52,207 bases of DNA from Deltaproteobacteria bacterium (GTDB lineage: Bacteria > Myxococcota_A > Polyangia > Polyangiales > Ga0077539): positions 1-52,207 of the forward strand of contig CANJUR010000031.1 of assembly GCA_947477565.1 (NCBI GenBank), written 5' to 3'. Below are positions 46,852 through 52,207 of this stretch, one piece after another. Within the stretch, counting starts at the first letter, position 1. The number at the start of each line of letters is the position of its first letter. The notes under the pieces were generated by a model. That model was not told the DNA's origin, did not search any database, and was given only the letters and a program-made list of their open reading frames with translations. Position numbers and translations under genes: made by a program.

Positions 46852-49800
46852 CGCGCCTCGCTGATCTCTTCGCGGTGCGCCGGCGCTTCTTTCGGTCGGT
46901 GCACCTCGCGACCGATGCGCTGCGCCCGGAGGCCAGCGACGGCTACGTGCTCACGCCCCTCGGCAAGGCCACGCTCGGCCGCGTCCTCGATGGTCTGTCC
47001 GAGGGGCGTACCGAGCGCGCATGGACCCTCACCGGCCCGTATGGCGTCGGGAAGTCCGCGTTCGTGGTGATGCTCGCGCAGCTCCTCTGCGCGGGAGCGG
47101 CCACCAGCGCGTCCGCGATGCGTGAACTGCACGCCAGCGACCGCGGGCTGGAGCAGCGGTTTCAGCAGCTTCGCGCTGAGCACATGGGCTTCTGCCCGGT
47201 GCTCGTCAGCGGCACCTACGGCCCGCTGCTGCCTTCGCTCCTCGATGCGGCGGAGCGGGCGATGGAGGGAATGTTCCGGTCGAACGCGCGGCCGCAGACA
47301 CTCCTGCGCGAACTCCATGCGCTCCGTGCGAGCCGGGCGAAGACCGCCGACCTGCACCGTCGGGTGGTGAAGTTCTTCGACGACCTCGCGGAGTACGTGT
47401 GCAATCAGGGTGGCGGCGGGGTGCTGCTCGTGATCGACGAGCTCGGCAAGGCGTTGGAGTACGCCGCGCGCGGGGAGGCCCGGGTGGACGAGGTCTTCCT
47501 GCTGCAGGAGATCGCAGAATCGGCGTCGCGCAGCGGGGCGCGGCCGGTCGTGCTCGTGACGCTGTTGCACCAGGCCTTCGACCGCTACGCCAGGGACCTC
47601 ACCGTGGAGACCCGCGCCGAATGGATGAAGGTCCAGGGGCGCTTCGCCGACGTGGCCTTCCTCGATGCTCCCGGTGAGCTTTTGCGCCTCGCAGCGCGCT
47701 CGATCCAGCGTCGCGACGACCTTCTGCCGCAGCGCTATCGCGCTTACGATACGCTCGCGATCGAGGCCGTCTCCCTGGGGCTCGTGCCCGCGGAACAGCA
47801 GCCCACGCTGCGGCAACTCGCTCCGCTGCATCCGACCGTCGCGCTGCTCCTCCCGTCGCTCTGCCGCGGACCTCTCGCGCAAAACGAGCGGTCGTTGTTT
47901 GGGTTCCTCACATCGACGGCGGACGGAGCGTTTGGAGCGTTTCTCCACTCCGCGGTCGAGGGCCCCGAGAGCGCGCCCACGTACACCCTCGACCTCCTCT
48001 ACGACTTCATCGCATCGACGCTCGGACCGGCGCAGTACACCCTCGCCGCGGGTCGTCGCTGGGCGGCCATCGACGAGTCCCTCGACCGGCTGCCTCCGGG
48101 GGAGCCCGCGCTCGCCGCGATGCTGCTCAAGGCCATCGGAATCCTCGGGCTGCTCGGGTCGCGCACCCTGCGCGCATCGCGGGAAGTGCTGTGCTTTGCG
48201 CTGCGTCCACGAGCGGTTTCGGAGGCCGCCATCAACGAGGCGATCGACCGGCTGACCGCGTCGTCGCAGGTGGTGTTTCGTCGGCACAGCGATGCGTATG
48301 TGCTGTGGGAGGGGAGCGACATCGACCTCGATGCGCACTTCGATGAGGCGCGGCGCAAGAGCCCCGGCGTCGAGGAGATCGCCACGCTGCTCGGCGAGCG
48401 CATGGTGCTTCGTCCGTGGGTCGCGCGTCGGCACTTCTTCGAGACCGGTACGCTGCGCTATTTCGACGTGACCCTCGGCACGCCCGGGGGCGCCGCGAGC
48501 ACCGGGGAGTCCGCGCTCGACGGCGCCGATGGGCGCATCGTCTACCTGCTTCCGGAGGGCGGCGAGTCGCACGATGAGCTGGTCGGCGCGGCCTCGCAGG
48601 CGGCGCGGCGGAGCGACCTGGTGTTCGGAGTTCCGCGCGAGGCGCGGGCGCTGCTCTCGGGGGTGCACGACTGGTGCGCGTGGGAGTCCGTGCGCAGCAA
48701 CGTAGGGGCGCTCGCCAGTGACCCCGTCGCGCGCCGGGAGCTTTCCGCGCGCATCCACTTCGCGACGGATCGCCTCGACGCCGCGGTGCAGTCCTGCTTC
48801 GGCCTCGTCGACGGGTCACGCGTGGCCTGGGTGCACGACGGCGCTCCGACCGCGTGGCGTGGCGCGCGCGCTCTCTCGTCGGCCCTCTCGGCGGTGTGTG
48901 ACCAGTCCTTTCCCGAGGCGCCGCTCGTCCGCAATGAGCTTCTCAATCGGCGTTCGCTCTCGACCGCTGCGGCGGCGGCGCGGCGCGCGCTGCTCGACGC
49001 GATGATCGCCGAGGAGGCTCAGCCCCGCCTCGCCATCGAAGGAACACCCCCGGAATACAGCATGTACGCGTCGCTCCTCGCGGCGGGCGGGCTGCACCGC
49101 GAGCACCGTGGGGTGTGGGGTTTTGGGCCGCCGCCCGCGGAAGATCCGCTGCGTCTCGCGCCGACGTGGCGGCGCATCGAAGCGTTCCTCGACGGCACGG
49201 AGACCGCTGCGCGTCCGCTCCGCGCGCTCTTCACCGAGCTCGCGCAGAGGCCCATCGGGCTGCGCGAAGGCCCGATGCCGGTGCTCTTCTTCGCGGTGGT
49301 GCTCTCGACCCCGGGGGAGGTCGCGCTCTTCGAGGATGGGAGCTTCGTCCCGGAGATCACCGGCGCGGTCGTCGAGCGGTTGCTCCGGCGCATCGACCAC
49401 TTCGCCGTGGCGCGCTACCGGCTCGACGCGGGGCGTCTCACGGTGCTGCGCGCGCTCTGGGCGGCGCTCGGGCTCGACGACGAAGCAGGGCGGCCGATCG
49501 AGCTGACCCGCGCGGTGGTGCGGCGGGTATCGCAGCTCCCGCGATACAGCCGCGGCACGCGCAGCGTCGGAGCGACGGCGATCGCAACGCGGGATGTGGT
49601 GCTCGCGGCGCGCGATCCGCTGAAATTGTTGTTTCGCGAGTTGCCGATCGCGTTGGGCCTGGCGCCGATCGAGCGCGGGTTCGAAGGCGACGCGGCGGAG
49701 GTCGGCGGGGAGTACGCCGCGCGGCTCGCGACGGTGCTGCGCGAACTGGGCGGAGCGCATCCGGCGTTGCTCGCGACCATCGAGCGGAAGATCGCCGATC

Positions 49801-50291
49801 GCCTCGGGGTCCCGGCGGAGGGGGCGGCGTTTCGCGCGGAGCTCACGGCGCGGTCGCGGCGGGTGGTGGGGCTCGCGGTCGATCTGCGATTGAAGGCATT
49901 TCTCGGGCGCGCGCTGGAGGCCCAGGCGCAGCACGCGGAGTGGATCGAAGGGGTCGCGATGGTGGTCGGCAACCGCCCGCCCGCGGAGTGGACCGACGGA
50001 GAAATCACGCGCTTCGAGGTCGGACTCGAAGAGGTTCGGGCGCTATTTCTCCGTGCGGAAGACCTCGTCAAGGGGCCCGCGGAGGTGCATCGCGAGAGGC
50101 CGTGGGCCCCCGAGCAGTTGCGGGAGATCGCCGGGGCGGAGGAGGAGATTCTGCGGATGCTCGAAGGGCGCTTCGGGGGGCAGCGAGAGGCCTGGCTCGC
50201 GGCGCTCAGTCGGACACTGAACACCGTGCTCGAACCGACGCCGGGGGCCGAGCGTGCGGTGATTGACGAACCGTCGGAAGGAGGACCGTGA
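46848..50291 (+). CDS. sspC: Large P-loop ATPase, SspC-like component
   Basis: The product has 1,147 residues from the GTG that overlaps the sspB stop; the frame is open from 46731. Walker A is GPYGVGKS (63-70) and Walker B VLLVIDELG (192-200), followed by a sensor-like VVLVTLLHQAF. The remaining ~850 residues are mostly helical with no known enzymatic motif that I can name. SspC in the Ssp system is an ATPase that works with SspB and SspD; size and position fit. GC at third positions is high (26 of the first 30 codons), like the rest of the genome. The stop overlaps the sspD start. Confidence 0.75.
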   Translation: MTRLADLFAVRRRFFRSVHLATDALRPEASDGYVLTPLGKATLGRVLDGLSEGRTERAWTLTGPYGVGKSAFVVMLAQLLCAGAATSASAMRELHASDRGLEQRFQQLRAEHMGFCPVLVSGTYGPLLPSLLDAAERAMEGMFRSNARPQTLLRELHALRASRAKTADLHRRVVKFFDDLAEYVCNQGGGGVLLVIDELGKALEYAARGEARVDEVFLLQEIAESASRSGARPVVLVTLLHQAFDRYARDLTVETRAEWMKVQGRFADVAFLDAPGELLRLAARSIQRRDDLLPQRYRAYDTLAIEAVSLGLVPAEQQPTLRQLAPLHPTVALLLPSLCRGPLAQNERSLFGFLTSTADGAFGAFLHSAVEGPESAPTYTLDLLYDFIASTLGPAQYTLAAGRRWAAIDESLDRLPPGEPALAAMLLKAIGILGLLGSRTLRASREVLCFALRPRAVSEAAINEAIDRLTASSQVVFRRHSDAYVLWEGSDIDLDAHFDEARRKSPGVEEIATLLGERMVLRPWVARRHFFETGTLRYFDVTLGTPGGAASTGESALDGADGRIVYLLPEGGESHDELVGAASQAARRSDLVFGVPREARALLSGVHDWCAWESVRSNVGALASDPVARRELSARIHFATDRLDAAVQSCFGLVDGSRVAWVHDGAPTAWRGARALSSALSAVCDQSFPEAPLVRNELLNRRSLSTAAAAARRALLDAMIAEEAQPRLAIEGTPPEYSMYASLLAAGGLHREHRGVWGFGPPPAEDPLRLAPTWRRIEAFLDGTETAARPLRALFTELAQRPIGLREGPMPVLFFAVVLSTPGEVALFEDGSFVPEITGAVVERLLRRIDHFAVARYRLDAGRLTVLRALWAALGLDDEAGRPIELTRAVVRRVSQLPRYSRGTRSVGATAIATRDVVLAARDPLKLLFRELPIALGLAPIERGFEGDAAEVGGEYAARLATVLRELGGAHPALLATIERKIADRLGVPAEGAAFRAELTARSRRVVGLAVDLRLKAFLGRALEAQAQHAEWIEGVAMVVGNRPPAEWTDGEITRFEVGLEEVRALFLRAEDLVKGPAEVHRERPWAPEQLREIAGAEEEILRMLEGRFGGQREAWLAALSRTLNTVLEPTPGAERAVIDEPSEGGP
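50278..50284 (+). promoter_or_regulatory. Ribosome binding site that decides the sspD start
   Basis: AAGGAGG lies 6 bp before ATG 50291 and only 3 bp before the GTG at 50288. The spacing favours the ATG, which shares its A with the last base of the sspC stop codon (TGATG). Confidence 0.8.
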
Positions 50292-51100
50292 TGGGGGAAA
50301 CGAAGAAGGTCCGGCACGTGCTCGGGCTGTCGGGGGGGAAGGACTCCTCGGCGCTGGCGATCTACCTGCGCGAGCGGGTGCCGGAGATGGAGTACGTGTT
50401 CTGCGACACGGGCAAGGAGCTACCGGAGACGTACGAGTTTCTTACTCGTATGGAGGCCTATCTCGGCAAGCCCGTGCAGCGGCTGATGAGCGATCGGGAC
50501 TTCGATCACTACCTTAATGTGTTCAATGGGTATCTCCCGTCGAGTCGGATGCGGTGGTGTACGCGGCTGCTGAAGCTGAAGCCCTTCGAGCAGTTTGTCG
50601 GGAATGATCCGGTCATCAACTACGTGGGCATTCGCGCGGACGAGCAGCGCGAGGGGTACATCTCCACGAAGCCGAATATCACGTCGGTGTTTCCGTTTCG
50701 CGATGATGGGATCGCCAAGGCGGATGTGTTTCGGATATTGGAAGAGAGCGGGGTGGGGATACCGGAGTACTATCGGTGGCGCTCGCGTTCGGGGTGCTCG
50801 TTCTGCTTCTTTCAACGGAAGGAAGAGTGGGTCGGGCTCAAGCGGGAACACCCCGAGTTGTTCGAAGAGGCGAAGGCCTATGAGAAGAGCGACCCGGAGA
50901 GCGGAGAGCGGTTTACCTGGCGACAGGGGGAGAGCCTCGACGAGCTGATCGCGAAGGAAGAGGCCCGGGGGGCGGCAGGGGCCGGGGCGAGGCCGGAGCG
51001 GGCGGTGAAGCGGCGGAATCTGCCGCTGGCGAGCGTCTTCGCGGAGCCGGATGACGAGCCGGATGATGAAGATCGGGCGTGTCTGATTTGTGAGTTGTGA
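50291..51100 (+). CDS. sspD: PAPS-reductase/ATP-pyrophosphatase, SspD-like sulfur insertion enzyme
   Basis: The product has 269 residues. The PP-loop LGLSGGKDSSALAIYL (Ser14-Ser19) binds ATP and adenylates the substrate. YVFCDTGKELPETYEF (Cys38) is the usual second motif. Cys90 (MRWCTRLL), Cys169 and Cys172 (GCSFCFF) and a C-terminal CLICEL (Cys264, Cys267) could bind an Fe-S cluster or carry sulfur, as in DndC. The related DndC and SspD activate the DNA backbone and receive sulfur from a cysteine desulfurase (DndA/SspA or IscS). No such desulfurase is in the window. Third-position GC is visibly lower than in sspC. Confidence 0.85.
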   Translation: MGETKKVRHVLGLSGGKDSSALAIYLRERVPEMEYVFCDTGKELPETYEFLTRMEAYLGKPVQRLMSDRDFDHYLNVFNGYLPSSRMRWCTRLLKLKPFEQFVGNDPVINYVGIRADEQREGYISTKPNITSVFPFRDDGIAKADVFRILEESGVGIPEYYRWRSRSGCSFCFFQRKEEWVGLKREHPELFEEAKAYEKSDPESGERFTWRQGESLDELIAKEEARGAAGAGARPERAVKRRNLPLASVFAEPDDEPDDEDRACLICEL

Positions 51101-51125
51101 GGGGGAGGAGAGGGGGAGCGAATCA

Positions 51126-52207
51126 ATGCTGAGCTTCACTGACTTGCTGAGCCGCGCCGATGCTGCGCTTCTGCAGGATCTTATCGGACCCAGTGTAGTG
51201 AAGCTTCTCTTCGCACTGGATTCGGAGAAGGCCGGTCCAGGTCATCTCCGTTCGATCCTGCTGGAGTTGCATCCAGCCGCAGAACTCCTTCTGTCCAGGG
51301 AAAGCCGGCCGCGCATCCTGGAACTTCTCCGCTCCACCGAAGCCGCCGCGCTATTGGAGTATCTGTCGATAGAGGCAACTGGTGACACGTACGGACGGCT
51401 ACTGGCTCTTCCGGTTCGCCGCGGCTCATCGCTCTCCATTCTACTGCTCTCCTTTTTCGGTCTTACAGAACCCGAAAAAGAGCCTGAACTGGTGCCGCCT
51501 GGCGACGAGATTGATGGGGGATATGAACTATTCCCTCATCAGCGAGCGGCTGCTCTTAAGGTCACGCAGATGCTCGACACTGCACCCTATCGGGTGCTGC
51601 TCCATATGCCCACCGGATCCGGGAAGACCCGAACCGCGATGAGTCTTGTCGCGGGACATCTGCGCGGTATCGAAGAAGGATTGGTGATCTGGCTCGCTGC
51701 CGCAGAAGAGCTGTGTGACCAGGCCGCAGAAGAGTTCGCCACCGCATGGAGCAAACTCGGTAACCGCAGGCTTCATGTGCATCGTTGGTGGGGAAACAAA
51801 CCCCTCGGGGGTGAGCTGCCGCGCGATGGATTCGTGGTGGCCGGGCTCGGCAAACTCTACAGTAAAGCAATCAACGATCCCTCGTGGCTGGCGAGCCTCG
51901 GTGATCGCACAACCCTGATTGTCTTTGATGAAGCTCATCAAGCCATCGCGCCGACCTTTCGGCACGTCGTAGAGGCGATCACCGCGCGTCGGGACAGGAC
52001 TGGCCTCCTCGGGTTGACTGCAACCCCCGGACGAACCTGGAATGACATCGAGGCTGACGAAAAGCTGGCTGACTTCTTCTCGAAGAGGAAGGTCACCCTG
52101 GAGATTCGAGGCTATCGGAACCCCGTAGAGTACCTCGTCGAGGAGGGCTATCTGGCGAGGCCGACGTATCGATCCATCGAACATCAGGGACCGGAACTTT
52201 CGGAGAC
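51126..52207 (+). CDS. DEAH-box SF2 helicase, 3' end beyond the window
   Basis: The frame runs from ATG 51126 (after GGGGAG, 8 bp spacing) to the window edge without a stop: at least 360 residues. The N-terminal ~130 residues are Leu-rich and helical (MLSFTDLLSRADAALLQDLI) with no family call. Then follow the Q-motif-like YELFPHQRAAALKV, Walker A MPTGSGKT, DEAH in LIVFDEAHQAI and motif III LTATPGRT. It is 25 bp after sspD and so probably in the same operon. GC at third positions is low (19 of the first 30 codons), unlike sspC. It could be the effector or translocase that acts with the phosphorothioation genes; I do not recall it as a named Ssp protein. Confidence 0.85.
   Translation, partial: MLSFTDLLSRADAALLQDLIGPSVVKLLFALDSEKAGPGHLRSILLELHPAAELLLSRESRPRILELLRSTEAAALLEYLSIEATGDTYGRLLALPVRRGSSLSILLLSFFGLTEPEKEPELVPPGDEIDGGYELFPHQRAAALKVTQMLDTAPYRVLLHMPTGSGKTRTAMSLVAGHLRGIEEGLVIWLAAAEELCDQAAEEFATAWSKLGNRRLHVHRWWGNKPLGGELPRDGFVVAGLGKLYSKAINDPSWLASLGDRTTLIVFDEAHQAIAPTFRHVVEAITARRDRTGLLGLTATPGRTWNDIEADEKLADFFSKRKVTLEIRGYRNPVEYLVEEGYLARPTYRSIEHQGPELSE

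Noticed and set aside
45904..51100. A BREX or Dnd system
   Set aside because: No PglZ, BrxC, DndD, DndE or DndB relative is seen. DUF4007 plus the large ATPase in this order fits Ssp better, although the PAPS-reductase family alone is shared with Dnd and BREX type 4.

Overview
The window is high-GC DNA (most genes strongly prefer G/C at third codon positions) with about forty protein genes, no rRNA or tRNA that I could recognise, and no insertion sequence. The gene set points to a predatory or soil deltaproteobacterium of the myxobacterial type (Polyangia, perhaps Sandaracinus-like). It has two Hanks-type Ser/Thr kinases with a C-terminal transmembrane helix, a ~2,600-residue TPR protein, many Cys-rich lipoproteins with low-complexity Asp/Thr/Gly/Pro linkers, a PEGA-like membrane protein and a Spo0M homologue. 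The taxonomic call is an inference from gene content, not from a marker search.

Layout. 1-336 is a 42-bp tandem satellite next to a radical SAM gene. 1.4-6.4 kb holds a Spo0M/Tudor-like protein, a class II aldolase, a fused aconitase-type dehydratase with a translationally coupled unknown gene, and the ribosomal pair rplU-rpmA. 6.5-20.8 kb is a signalling block: a kinase, a degenerate J-domain/TPR protein and a c-type cytochrome in one probable operon, then a DUF547 protein, an XRE regulator, the giant TPR protein and a second kinase. 20.9-23.6 kb has prfC behind a lipoprotein with a FAM20/HipA-like atypical kinase fold. 23.6-30.4 kb carries secreted Cys-rich proteins and a cupredoxin lipoprotein. 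30.8-44.7 kb mixes an ArsR regulator, a soluble tandem-AAA M41 protease, a two-domain acetyltransferase, a Ca-type P-type ATPase, a DnaQ-like exonuclease and several envelope proteins. Four decayed genes lie between 26.8 and 40.0 kb: an aldo/keto reductase, an SRPBCC protein, a YceI protein and an STT3-like transferase tail.

The right end (44.9-52.2 kb) is a defence locus. Three tightly coupled genes (DUF4007 protein, ~1,150-residue P-loop ATPase, PAPS-reductase/ATP-pyrophosphatase) match sspB-sspC-sspD of single-strand DNA phosphorothioation. They are followed 25 bp later by a DEAH-box helicase cut by the window edge. A divergent XRE-S24 (LexA-like, self-cleaving) repressor faces them across a 136-bp gap that contains two perfect 18-bp palindromes with an identical 16-bp core. 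This suggests a phosphorothioation cassette held under a damage-responsive switch. No cysteine desulfurase (sspA) or SspE-type effector is inside the window.
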